Shown piece after piece: positions 7,004 to 13,892 of a stretch of DNA of 22,336 nt. Numbering within the stretch: the first letter of the stretch is position 1; each line of letters begins with the position of its first letter. This DNA comes from Lewinellaceae bacterium (GTDB taxonomy: Bacteria > Bacteroidota > Bacteroidia > Chitinophagales > Saprospiraceae). The notes below the pieces were generated by a model. The model was not told the DNA's origin. It worked only from the letters and a program-made list of their open reading frames with translations, and ran no database searches. The DNA lies in the NCBI GenBank assembly GCA_016713985.1, contig JADJOD010000039.1:1-22336 (forward strand). Direction: 5' to 3'. The position numbers were made by a program, and so were the translations under genes.

Positions 7004-8290
7004 CTACGTCTTTTGATGTTTTTTCTTCGCAGCCGGGAATAATATGTTATTGAGGATCAGGCGGTAACCCGGCGAATTCGGGTGCAACTCCAGGTCGGTC
7101 GGCGGGTCGCCCACATAGTGCCGGTAGTCCTCCGGATCGTGGCCGCCGTAAAAAGTCCAGAACCCGTAGCCATAAGTACCGTGAATATAACGGCACTCAT
7201 TGGCGGGTTTGTTTTCCCCCATAATGAGTACGTTCGGCTTGATATATCTTTTTACAAAGGCGGTTGTCTGGCCCATAAAACCTTTGATCGTCCGGGTGTG
7301 GCATTGGGAGAGCATGGTTGGAATGGGGTCCCATTTCGCCGAAAAGTCAAAAAGGGTGAAGTAGTCCTGCTCGGGGATGACCCGCCGACCGGTCACCTCG
7401 CTGTTGTCGATGGTGGAGTGTTCGTAGGTGCCGGGGTCCGTAATGATCTGGAAATCCTTGAAGGCAAACGTTTTGGAAAAATCCAGTTTGCTTTGTGCGC
7501 CGGGGTCTGCCGGGTCTTTATCGAAGACGGAGGCGCAGATATCGGTGCCTTCGGCGGCCAGCGCGATGTCGTAAGTATCTGTTGCAGAGCACATAGCGAA
7601 CATAAATCCGCCGCCGGTTACGTATTCGGCGATTTTTTTGGCCACGGCCAATTTGAGTTCGCTCACCTTGTCGAACCCGTTTTCGCGGGCGAGACTTTCC
7701 ATGAGTTTGACGTGTTCGCGGTACCAGGGCTGGCTGCTGTTACTGGCATAAAACTTTCCGAACATCCCGGTAAAATCCTCGTGGTGCAGGTGCAGCCAGT
7801 CGTATTCCGCCAGTTTACCCTGCAAAACTTCGGTGTCGTACAATACTTCATAAGGGATTTCGGCGTAGGTGAGCACCATGGTGACGGCATCGTCCCAGGG
7901 TTGAATAACCTCGCCTTTTTCGTTTTTATCGGGGGTGTAAACGGCGATTTTGGGCGCTTTTTCGAGTTTGATCACGTCCATGTTGACTTCCGGGTTGAGT
8001 ATTTCACTCCGGATGGCTTCAAACTGGGCGTCGGCGAGCACTTCGTAACTCACGTGGCGTGTCTGGCACTCTTTTTCAAATGTGGGGGTATAAACGAAAG
8101 CAAAACTTCCGCCCCGGTAATTGAGCAGCCAGAAGGCTTCTGCGCCCTGCGAGATCACCCAGTAGGTAATGCCGTATGCTTTGAGGTGATCGTGCTGGCC
8201 CGTTTCATCCATGGGCAGCAGCAGGTAGGTAGCGCGGAGCGGGGAAAAGCAGCAAGCCAGCAGCACGCCGGCTAAGAGAAGTTTGCGCAT
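7004..8290 (-). CDS. Secreted protein of the Bacteroidota 'asparagine synthetase B'-like family
   Basis: This 428-residue exported protein resembles a group often labelled 'asparagine synthetase B' in Bacteroidota genomes. Members start after the signal peptide with a segment like TYLLLPMDETGQHDHLKAYGITYW and contain NYRGGSF. The signal peptide is MRKLLLAGVLLACCFSPLRA, which argues against cytoplasmic asparagine synthesis. The AsnB PP-loop ATP site is not visible and the Cys-2 of a class-II glutamine amidotransferase is absent. A loop GGGFMFAMCSATDTYD near 235-250 resembles a nucleophile elbow of class-I GATase-like or ThuA-like folds. The C-terminus has many aromatic and His residues (YGFWTFYGGHDPEDYRHY). 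I chose the ATG at 8290 because the signal peptide begins there; an upstream ATG at 8338 adds 16 unrelated residues. The true function is unknown. Confidence 0.8.
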   Translation of the reverse strand: MRKLLLAGVLLACCFSPLRATYLLLPMDETGQHDHLKAYGITYWVISQGAEAFWLLNYRGGSFAFVYTPTFEKECQTRHVSYEVLADAQFEAIRSEILNPEVNMDVIKLEKAPKIAVYTPDKNEKGEVIQPWDDAVTMVLTYAEIPYEVLYDTEVLQGKLAEYDWLHLHHEDFTGMFGKFYASNSSQPWYREHVKLMESLARENGFDKVSELKLAVAKKIAEYVTGGGFMFAMCSATDTYDIALAAEGTDICASVFDKDPADPGAQSKLDFSKTFAFKDFQIITDPGTYEHSTIDNSEVTGRRVIPEQDYFTLFDFSAKWDPIPTMLSQCHTRTIKGFMGQTTAFVKRYIKPNVLIMGENKPANECRYIHGTYGYGFWTFYGGHDPEDYRHYVGDPPTDLELHPNSPGYRLILNNILFPAAKKKHQKT

Positions 8291-8389
8291 GACAGACGTG
8301 TTTAATTTTGTTTGGAACCGGAAGCCCGGATTCGGCACTTAAAAACGCAAAACCGGAGTAAAAGATTTTGAATATCCGGTATCTGGGTC

Positions 8390-8397
8390 CAAAATTA
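8390..8397 (-). promoter_or_regulatory. Candidate -7 element for the AsnB-like gene
   Basis: On the minus strand 8397-8390 reads TAATTTTG, an exact TAnnTTTG match, about 100 bp upstream of the ATG at 8290. No TTTG at the usual -33 distance was seen, so support is weak. Confidence 0.3.
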
Positions 8398-8450
8398 CGG
8401 AAAAATGGCGCCCCGGAGGTGTCCGGCCGGCTTCAAAGCGGCGCGGCCAT

Positions 8451-8478
8451 AAAAAAGCCGGCTTTTTGCAAAGCCGGC
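8451..8478 (-). terminator. Rho-independent terminator after the thioredoxin genes
   Basis: A perfect 9-bp stem, GCCGGCTTT (8457-8465) with AAAGCCGGC (8470-8478), closes a 4-nt loop. Read on the minus strand it is followed by six T residues (8456-8451). It lies 33 bp past the stop of the thioredoxin gene at 8511 and separates that transcript from the AsnB-like gene. Confidence 0.88.
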
Positions 8479-8510
8479 CCGCATAAGTATTATTTATGAA
8501 AGGAACGTTT

Positions 8511-9032
8511 TTACGGTTTTTTCTTGATGGTGCACCCGATCGCCCGGGTGAATTCGGTGATGGGTTTTTCTCCATTGAGCAGGGCGTCGACGGCGCTTTC
8601 CACCCAGCGATTTTTGGCGAGGGAGGGCAGTTCAGGGTTGTCGTCTATGGCTCCGATATAACGCACCACCATGCCGGCGTCGAGTACAAACACATGCGGC
8701 GTACGGGTGGCGCCGAATTTTTGATACACGTCTTGTTCTTCATCAAACAGGTAAACGAACGGGTAATGCTTCTGCCGGGAGCGCCGCTGCATTTCTTCGT
8801 AGCTGTCTTCTTCTACGATAATCGGGCTGTTGGGGTTGATGGCAATCACAGGGAAGCCCCTGGGGTTGTATTTGTTATGCAGGTCGATAATACGTTGCTC
8901 GTAAAGTTGGGCATAGGGGCAGTGGTTGCAGGTAAACACCACGATATACCCTTTTACTTCCTTGTAGTCCGTGAGGGAAACCATCCTGCCATCCACGTTT
9001 TTTAAGGAAAAAGTGTCGACTTTGGAAGGCAC
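8511..9032 (-). CDS. Thioredoxin-family (AhpC/TSA-like) protein, start region lost
   Basis: This 173-residue frame holds a peroxiredoxin-like thioredoxin-fold domain: DTFSLKNVDGRMVSLTDY, VVFTCNHCPYAQLYEQRI with a CNHC redox pair (Cys35, Cys38), VIAINPNSP, a cis-Pro segment TRTPHVFVLD, and a C-terminal FTRAIGCTIK. It matches a common Bacteroidota 'thioredoxin family protein' of about 175-200 residues. The only available start is GTG at 9032; a stop lies seven codons upstream, and the natural N-terminus or signal peptide seems missing. The frame overlaps the upstream TlpA-like gene by 158 nt in a different phase, which suggests a deletion or assembly join between two tandem genes. A strong terminator follows. 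Confidence 0.88.
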   Translation of the reverse strand: MPSKVDTFSLKNVDGRMVSLTDYKEVKGYIVVFTCNHCPYAQLYEQRIIDLHNKYNPRGFPVIAINPNSPIIVEEDSYEEMQRRSRQKHYPFVYLFDEEQDVYQKFGATRTPHVFVLDAGMVVRYIGAIDDNPELPSLAKNRWVESAVDALLNGEKPITEFTRAIGCTIKKKP

Positions 9033-9468
9033 GCTGGTGGCCTTTAATGATCAGGGTAACGGGAATCGCGCCATCCCACTCTTCATAGATGTACGGAATC
9101 CAGGAGTTTGCGTCCTGGTCAGTAAACAATACCACCTCCGACTTCAGCTGTTGCGCTTTCAGAAACGGGAGGAACTTCTTTTCCAGCTGGCTTTTAAAAT
9201 CGAGGCTGACAAGAAGCACCTGCACGTTTTTATCCGCGTATTGTTCGCGGAGCTGTTCGAAGCAGGGGAGTTCTTCCACACAAGGTTTACACCAGGTGGC
9301 CCAGAAGTTAATAACCAGCGTCGCGCCACCTGCCTGGTGGATGCGGGACGTGAGTTGTGGTAAGCTGTCGTACACAGAATATTCCTGCGCCTGGGCGGTG
9401 AAAAAACTCATCTGCCAAAGCAAAGGAACCAAAAGGAGAGATAACCGATACGGGTACATAGGCATCAT
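8875..9468 (-). CDS. TlpA-like exported thiol-disulfide protein with aberrant C-terminus
   Basis: This protein has a signal peptide (SLLLVPLLWQMSFFTAQA) followed by a thioredoxin fold with WATWCKPC (Cys60, Cys63), VQVLLVSLDF and cis-Pro AIPVTLIIKG (134-143), as in periplasmic TlpA/ResA-type reductants. Normal sequence stops at about residue 148. The remaining 49 residues (RGWQDGFPHGLQ and beyond) are an out-of-phase reading of the next thioredoxin gene and not a genuine tail. The expected last helix of the TlpA domain is therefore missing. Three ATGs (9468, 9465, 9459) are possible starts. A TAnnTTTG match lies on the minus strand at 9480-9473, almost touching the first ATG, which slightly favours the ATG at 9459. 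Confidence 0.8.
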   Translation of the reverse strand: MMPMYPYRLSLLLVPLLWQMSFFTAQAQEYSVYDSLPQLTSRIHQAGGATLVINFWATWCKPCVEELPCFEQLREQYADKNVQVLLVSLDFKSQLEKKFLPFLKAQQLKSEVVLFTDQDANSWIPYIYEEWDGAIPVTLIIKGHQRAFQSRHFFLKKRGWQDGFPHGLQGSKRVYRGVYLQPLPLCPTLRATYYRPA

Positions 9469-9579
9469 GAAACAAAATTATTAAAAAAAACATTGCAAGG
9501 AACGAAGAACTCGCGGAATGACCAGCAGGTTTAACAGTTTTTCCGACAAAAAAATATACGAAAGGGTTTTTGCAAAAGA

Positions 9580-9618
9580 AAAATCCCCCTGGACGGCGAC
9601 GATCCAACGGGATTTTTT
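9580..9618 (-). terminator. Probable terminator after the zinc-ribbon gene
   Basis: AAAATCCC (9580-9587) pairs with GGGATTTT (9609-9616), and an inner TGGA/TCCA pair (9590-9593 with 9602-9605) extends the hairpin. On the minus strand the stem ends in a T-rich run. It lies 28 bp past the stop of the zinc-ribbon gene at 9646. The stem is partly A-T, so it is weaker than the one at 8451. Confidence 0.55.
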
Positions 9619-9645
9619 CGGAATTAATGCGTTAAAATGCCTGAA

Positions 9646-10401
9646 TCAGGCTTCTACGGCAGTTTCTGGATGAGCGATGGACTGGTCGACGAGAATTCGT
9701 CCGCAGTGTTCGCAGGCGATGATTTTTTTGTGAACGCCGATTTCGAGTTGTACTTGCGGGGGCACGTTGTTGAAACATCCTCCGCAGGAGTTGCGCTCTA
9801 CCGTTACGACGGAAAGGCCGTTGCGATAGGTGCGGCGGGTTTTGTCGTATGCTTTCAACAGGCGTTCTTCGATACCTTTGCGCGCTTTATCACTGTGCGT
9901 GCGCAGGCGGTTTTCTTCCTGTTCGGTTTTTTCGATGATGCTTTGCAACTCTACTTTTTTGGCGTCGAGTTCTTTCTGCTTGGCTTCCATTTTGGCTTCC
10001 GCTACAACTAAGCCGTCCTTTTTTATTTCCAGGCTGGATTTTGCTTCCCGGACCTTCTTTTCAGAAAGTTGGATGTCTAATTTCGCCAGGTCGATCTCGC
10101 TTTGCAGGGCTTTGAACTCGCGGTCGTTCCTCACCTCGTCGAGCTGCTTCTGGTACTTTTTGATGTTGGCGTCGGCGTCTTTAGCCGTAGTTTGCATTCT
10201 CGCAATCTCCTGCTCGCTTTCTTTCAGGGTTGCTTTCAGTTTTTTGATTCGGGTGTCGAGTCCGGCGATTTCGTCTTCCAGGTCGGAGACTTCCATCGGC
10301 AGTTCACCTTTGAGGATCTGGATTTCGTCCAGCTGGGAATCAATTTGCTGCAAATTCCACAGCGCTTTGAGTTTTTCGGCAACGGATGCTTCTACAGCCA
10401 T
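9646..10401 (-). CDS. C4-type zinc-ribbon coiled-coil protein (CdsZ/zf-RING_7 type)
   Basis: This 251-residue protein has a long heptad-rich coiled coil (about 5-195: KLKALWNLQQIDSQLDEIQ, KLKATLKESEQEIARMQ, KAKxx-type repeats) followed by a C-terminal zinc ribbon. The ribbon has two cysteine knuckles, CGGC and CEHC, spaced by FNNVPPQVQLEIGVHKKIIA. This architecture is typical of bacterial C4 zinc-ribbon proteins whose genes lie beside Nif3 homologues, exactly as here (next gene upstream at 10523). The coiled coil probably mediates oligomerisation or nucleic-acid/protein binding; no enzymatic activity is known to me. The start ATG at 10401 gives MAVEASVAEKLKALW, standard for the family. Tandem GAGTGAAT-type repeats lie in the leader. 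Confidence 0.93.
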   Translation of the reverse strand: MAVEASVAEKLKALWNLQQIDSQLDEIQILKGELPMEVSDLEDEIAGLDTRIKKLKATLKESEQEIARMQTTAKDADANIKKYQKQLDEVRNDREFKALQSEIDLAKLDIQLSEKKVREAKSSLEIKKDGLVVAEAKMEAKQKELDAKKVELQSIIEKTEQEENRLRTHSDKARKGIEERLLKAYDKTRRTYRNGLSVVTVERNSCGGCFNNVPPQVQLEIGVHKKIIACEHCGRILVDQSIAHPETAVEA

Positions 10402-10412
10402 TCTATGGTATT

Positions 10413-10451
10413 GAGTGAATGAGTGAATGTGTGAATGAGGGATGAGCGAAT
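10413..10451. repeat. Degenerate 8-bp tandem repeat (GAGTGAAT)
   Basis: Two perfect copies of GAGTGAAT (10413-10428) are followed by GTGTGAAT (10429-10436), GAGGGAT (10437-10443, one base short) and GAGCGAAT (10444-10451). The array lies 12 bp upstream of the zinc-ribbon gene start, inside its likely leader, where the transcript would read as ATTCACTC units. Confidence 0.7.
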
Positions 10452-10522
10452 AAATAAGTCAGGATGGTCGGATTGTAGGGTATCGACCTCCGGCTATTTA
10501 AGTGGCTGATTATCAGTGTTTT

Positions 10523-11308
10523 TTATAAATAATGCACCGGATTGGTGTTCACCTCCGTGCAATGGAGCGCAAAAGTAGGAAATTTTTCGCGAATTATCTC
10601 GTATAAAAGTTCAATGGTAAATTGTTCACTTTCAAAATGACCGATATCCGCGATGACCAGTTTGCCTTCGGCGTCAAAAAACTCGTGGTATTTGAAGTCG
10701 GAACTGAGGAACACATCGGCGCCCGCCCGCAAGGCGTCCGGCAGTAAAAAACTGCCGCTTCCACCACATACGGCCACTCGTTTTACGGGTTTGTTGCAAA
10801 AAGCCGTGTGGCGAATACAACCCGCGTGAAAGTGATGTTTTACCGCCAGAAGAAATTCCATCTCCGTCACGGGCGCCGGCAATTCGCCCAGGAGCCCGGC
10901 GCCGGTATCGGGGGCGCCGGGTTTCGGGGCCAGAATCCGGGTTTGGACCAGGCCGAGTTTTTCGGCGATCCGGGCATTTACACCCCGGTGGTACACGTTG
11001 TCGAGGTTGGTATGGATCGCATAAATGGCCACACCCTGCCGGATGGCCTGCATGACGGTCCGCTCCACATAATTGGCGCCGTTGAGGCGTTTCAAACCCC
11101 GGAACACAATAGGATGGTGCGCCACCACCAGGTTACAACCTTTTCTAACAGCCTCTTCTACAACGTTTTCCGTGGAGTCTAAGCAAAAAAGTACCCCGCG
11201 GGCTTCCGTTCCCGGGTCGCCAACAATAAGCCCGGCGTTGTCGTACGATTCCTGCAGGTGTGGCGGCGCGACGGATTCCAGTACTGCGAGTAGGTCTCTG
11301 ATTTGCAT
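10523..11308 (-). CDS. Nif3-like dinuclear metal centre protein
   Basis: This 261-residue protein belongs to the NIF3/YbgI (DUF34) family, which forms hexameric toroids with a di-metal site in each subunit. The ligand motifs are present: VAHHPIVFRGLKRL (His pair), HTNLDNVYHRGVN (Asp) and the C-terminal IGHFESEQF (His, Glu). Biochemical function is debated; a role as GTP cyclohydrolase I type 2 was proposed for some members. Many Bacteroidota homologues are about 365 residues because of an inserted PII-like domain in the middle; this one lacks it and has the short E. coli YbgI architecture. It lies upstream of the zinc-ribbon gene on the same strand, a conserved pairing, and is divergent from tatA. 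Confidence 0.95.
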   Translation of the reverse strand: MQIRDLLAVLESVAPPHLQESYDNAGLIVGDPGTEARGVLFCLDSTENVVEEAVRKGCNLVVAHHPIVFRGLKRLNGANYVERTVMQAIRQGVAIYAIHTNLDNVYHRGVNARIAEKLGLVQTRILAPKPGAPDTGAGLLGELPAPVTEMEFLLAVKHHFHAGCIRHTAFCNKPVKRVAVCGGSGSFLLPDALRAGADVFLSSDFKYHEFFDAEGKLVIADIGHFESEQFTIELLYEIIREKFPTFALHCTEVNTNPVHYL

Positions 11309-11391
11309 TGCATTGTAGTTGGTTATCGGTTGTCGGTATCGGTTAAGGTTAAATTAACAGCATGGATAGAACAATTGACGGGACGGGGGTG

Positions 11392-11399
11392 TAACTTTG
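11392..11399 (+). promoter_or_regulatory. Candidate -7 element of the tatA promoter
   Basis: TAACTTTG exactly matches TAnnTTTG, 84 bp upstream of the tatA ATG. A TTG at 11375-11377 is only 14 nt away, shorter than usual, so the -33 element is doubtful. Confidence 0.4.
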
Positions 11400-11482
11400 C
11401 GCTAAATTCCCGGTCCAACCGGTACAACGCTGAAAACGGCTCCCATCGACCGTATTTGTCCAACATTTTAAAATCACTGAAT

Positions 11483-11698
11483 ATGGTTTCTACACTGTTA
11501 TTCCTGCAAAATCTCGGCGCAACGGAATTCCTGCTCATTTTTATGGTTGTTCTGTTGTTGTTCGGCGGCAATAAAATTCCCGAACTGATGCGCGGCCTGG
11601 GCCGTGGTATCCGCGAATTCAACAACGCTAAAAACTCCGTGGAAGACGAAATTCGCACCGGAATGCGGGATGCGGAGAAAAAGTCGATTGAAAAATAA
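11483..11698 (+). CDS. tatA: Sec-independent protein translocase subunit TatA
   Basis: This 71-residue TatA/E-type protein forms the oligomeric pore of the twin-arginine pathway that exports folded proteins. It has a short N-tail (MVSTLLFLQNLGATE), one TM helix (FLLIFMVVLLLFGG), the hinge and amphipathic helix NKIPELMRGLGRGIREFNNA, and an acidic/basic tail. FGGNKIPELMRGLG is the TatA signature. I chose the ATG at 11483 over an open frame reaching back to 11303 because the family starts here and the upstream residues are non-homologous. No tatC is adjacent. A strong hairpin terminator follows at 11775. The oxidoreductase at 20377 carries a twin-arginine signal and is a plausible client. Confidence 0.96.
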   Translation: MVSTLLFLQNLGATEFLLIFMVVLLLFGGNKIPELMRGLGRGIREFNNAKNSVEDEIRTGMRDAEKKSIEK

Positions 11699-11774
11699 TT
11701 CCGGACCGGCATGAGCAGCGGCGCGCAAGTGTAACAATTTGCGGTTGACCATTGTTTTGCCGTTTTATATCGGG

Positions 11775-11810
11775 AAAGCCGCCGGGTTCTGGAAACCCTG
11801 GCGGCTTTTT
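11775..11810. terminator. Bidirectional hairpin terminator between tatA and dnaB
   Basis: AAAGCCGCCGGGTT (11775-11788) pairs with the region AACCCTGGCGGCTTT (11794-11808), one bulged base apart, around a short loop. It is followed by a T-run (11806-11810) on the plus strand and by A residues on the other side. It sits between the convergent tatA (ends 11698) and dnaB (ends 11827), so it could stop both transcripts. Confidence 0.85.
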
Positions 11811-11826
11811 CGTTTTGCCGGGTGCG

Positions 11827-13359
11827 CTAAAAAGGAATATCCTCTTCGTTCATCCGCGATTGCATCGTGATCCCGCTGGGCGCAAAGGGGCCGGTAAGCG
11901 GGTCGTGCAGGCCCGAAAAAGCGGGGTCGTCGAGGTTGCCGAATTTGGCGAAGGTGTCGGTAAATTTGAGTTTTACCGTCTCCAAGGCGCCGTGGCGGTG
12001 TTTGGCAATAATGACCTCGGCAATTCCTTTCAGGCTCTGGCCGTTTTCGTCTTCCAGGATTTGATAGTATTCTGGCCTATATATAAATGACACAATATCA
12101 GCATCTTGCTCTATGGCGCCGGATTCGCGAAGGTCGCTCAACTGCGGCCGTTTGCTTCCGCCCCGCACCTCCACGGCCCGGCTCAGCTGCGACAGGGCGA
12201 TGACCGGGATGCTCAATTCCTTGGCCAGTGATTTTAAGGCGCGTGAAATACCTGCGATTTCCTGTTCCCGGTTGGCGCTGCGGTTGTTTTCCGATGCGCC
12301 GGTCATCAGTTGCAGGTAATCGATGATCACCATCTGGATGTTGTGCTGCATTTTGAGCCGGCGGCACTTGGCGCGGAGTTCGAAAATATTGATGGCGGGT
12401 GTGTCGTCGATAAAAAGCGGCACGGAGTTCAGCCGTTCCACGGTGGTCTGGAGCAATTGCCATTCCCAGTCCTCCAGTTTGCCGTTGCGCATTTTGGACC
12501 CCGGGATTTCGGCTTCCATCGAGATCAGGCGCTGCACGAGTTGTGTGCTGGCCATTTCAAGCGAAAACATGGCCACGGGTTTGCCAAAATCCTTGGCGGC
12601 ATTAAGCGCCATGGCGAGCAGCAGGGAGGTTTTGCCCATACCCGGCCGCGCTGCAATAATCACCAGATCAGAGGGTTGCCACCCGGAAGTGAGCCGGTCG
12701 AGGTCGGTGAAGCCGGTGGGCACTCCCGTGAGGCCGTCCGTTTTCCCGGCCAGTTCTTCTATTTGTTTCAGCACTTTACTGCTGAGGGTGCCCATACTTT
12801 CGTAGCTGCGGCTGAGGTTGTTCTGCGTGATGGCAAACAACCCTTTTTCAGCGTCGTCGAGCAGATTGAACACATCGGTGGTGTCTTCGTAAGCGTCGCG
12901 AATGGTGCGGGTGCTGACGCTGATGAGTTCGCGTTGAATATGTTTTTGGGCGATGATGCGGGCGTGGTATTCGATATTGGCTGCCGAGGCTACCCGGTGG
13001 CTGAGTTCAACGAGGTAGTAGCCGCCGCCGATTTTTTCCAGGTCGCCGCTTTTGCGCAGTTCCTCGGTGACGGTCAGCAGGTCGACGGGGTTGGAGCGTT
13101 CGAACAATTTGATGATCGCCCGGTAAATGTGCTGGTGGGCTTCGAGGTAAAAACTTTCCGGGCGGAGAATATCCATCACCATGGGCAACGCTTCCCGGTC
13201 GAGCATCAGCGCGCCAAGAACGGCTTCTTCCAGCGGAAGCGCCTGCGGCTGTACTTTGCCGAACACGTAGTTCGACAAACCTTCAGCCCCACCCGGATCG
13301 CGTGGTTTGCGCGGGCGTTGGGACGGGTTATTCTGGCCGTTGTTGTTCGATTCGTTCAT
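11827..13359 (-). CDS. dnaB: Replicative DNA helicase DnaB
   Basis: This 510-residue hexameric helicase unwinds DNA at the replication fork. After a low-complexity Asn/Pro-rich leader (1-30) it has the N-terminal helical domain (QALPLEEAVLGALMLDREAL, about 38-140), a linker, and the RecA-like motor. The motor has Walker A ARPGMGKTS at 237-245, GKPVAMFSLEM, Walker B-like VIIDYLQLM near 344-352, SQLSRAVEVRGGSKRPQLSDLRESGAIEQDAD (motif H4/arginine finger region), and a C-terminal IAKHRHGALETVKLKF. No intein is present at the Walker A or H4 sites. The start at 13359 gives the usual hydrophilic N-tail. The upstream intergenic region contains DnaA boxes, so the gene sits next to a probable oriC. 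A -7-like element is 39 bp upstream. Confidence 0.98.
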   Translation of the reverse strand: MNESNNNGQNNPSQRPRKPRDPGGAEGLSNYVFGKVQPQALPLEEAVLGALMLDREALPMVMDILRPESFYLEAHQHIYRAIIKLFERSNPVDLLTVTEELRKSGDLEKIGGGYYLVELSHRVASAANIEYHARIIAQKHIQRELISVSTRTIRDAYEDTTDVFNLLDDAEKGLFAITQNNLSRSYESMGTLSSKVLKQIEELAGKTDGLTGVPTGFTDLDRLTSGWQPSDLVIIAARPGMGKTSLLLAMALNAAKDFGKPVAMFSLEMASTQLVQRLISMEAEIPGSKMRNGKLEDWEWQLLQTTVERLNSVPLFIDDTPAINIFELRAKCRRLKMQHNIQMVIIDYLQLMTGASENNRSANREQEIAGISRALKSLAKELSIPVIALSQLSRAVEVRGGSKRPQLSDLRESGAIEQDADIVSFIYRPEYYQILEDENGQSLKGIAEVIIAKHRHGALETVKLKFTDTFAKFGNLDDPAFSGLHDPLTGPFAPSGITMQSRMNEEDIPF

Positions 13360-13397
13360 GACCGGCTGTTTTTGGTTCGGCGGGGTTTAAAGGGTTA

Positions 13398-13405
13398 CAA
13401 ACGTA
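13398..13405 (-). promoter_or_regulatory. Candidate -7 element of the dnaB promoter
   Basis: On the minus strand 13405-13398 reads TACGTTTG, an exact TAnnTTTG match, 39 bp upstream of the dnaB ATG. A TTTG at 13435-13432 is 26 nt upstream of it, longer than typical. The element borders the DnaA-box cluster, so DnaA binding could affect dnaB transcription. Confidence 0.4.
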
Positions 13406-13446
13406 CTTGTAAATTCGGGATAAGTGATTTCCAAACAATCCGTATC

Positions 13447-13760
13447 TGTGGAAAACACCGGCTTTTGTTGTGGATAACAGGGGAAATTCGCCAAGTTATC
13501 CACATTGAATTTCAGTTATCCACAGTCAAAACCGCTTGCAAAAAAGTCTCGGTTGAGAGAAACGCAAATGTTTTAATGACGTGATAAGTAGATTTTTACG
13601 AAACGGTGACGCATTCGTTCCGGGGCTTGCCGCTGCTTGCCGGAAAAAATTTTCGTATTAAGTCTGGGTTAATTTTCCACAGTGCAAAAAAATATTTTTC
13701 GCGTTTTGAATCCTCAAAATTAAAAATAAATGTTTGAAAATAAAAAGCGATTGTTTTCCA
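13447..13760. other. Candidate chromosomal replication origin (oriC): DnaA boxes plus AT-rich tract
   Basis: Five sequences fit the DnaA-box consensus TTWTNCACA. Three are perfect TTATCCACA: 13469-13477 (minus), 13496-13504 (plus) and 13516-13524 (plus). Two are TTTTCCACA: 13447-13455 (minus) and 13673-13681 (plus). Boxes 2 and 3 form a 10-bp perfect inverted repeat (13469-13478 with 13495-13504) with a 16-nt spacer. From 13681 to about 13775 the sequence is strongly AT-rich with A- and T-runs, suitable as a DNA-unwinding element. The region has no gene, lies next to dnaB, and marks the point where gene direction changes from mainly minus to mainly plus. dnaA itself is not in the window, which is common in Bacteroidota. 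Confidence 0.75.
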
Positions 13761-13860
13761 TAAATAAAACTTTTTGCGTTTCCGGGCGCGTTCCGGCATT
13801 TTGCCGTTTTCTCGGAAAAACAACCGGTGTCTGAAAAAACAAACCGTTTTTTAACACAAA

Positions 13861-13892
13861 AAATCCCGCCTCTGTATGCCGGGGCGGGATTT
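13861..13892. terminator. Hairpin terminator of the secreted coiled-coil gene
   Basis: AAATCCCGCC (13861-13870) pairs perfectly over 10 bp with GGCGGGATTT (13883-13892) around a 12-nt loop. A-runs lie before and T-runs after the stem, so both directions have a U-tract. It lies about 30 bp past the stop of the minus-strand gene ending at 13921 and would keep its transcript from entering the oriC candidate. Confidence 0.85.

Noticed and set aside
5822..8275. Plus-strand frames of about 400 codons at 5822-7042 and 7082-8275
   Set aside because: Antisense to the ATP-grasp and AsnB-like genes, which show family motifs and signal peptide; the antisense products show none.
8339..8575. 78-codon minus-strand frame between the thioredoxin and AsnB-like genes
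   Set aside because: It runs through a strong terminator and a promoter candidate and overlaps the thioredoxin gene out of frame.
12310..13584. 424-codon plus-strand frame opposite dnaB
   Set aside because: DnaB on the other strand has all helicase motifs; the antisense frame is His/Phe/Gly-rich without recognisable motifs.
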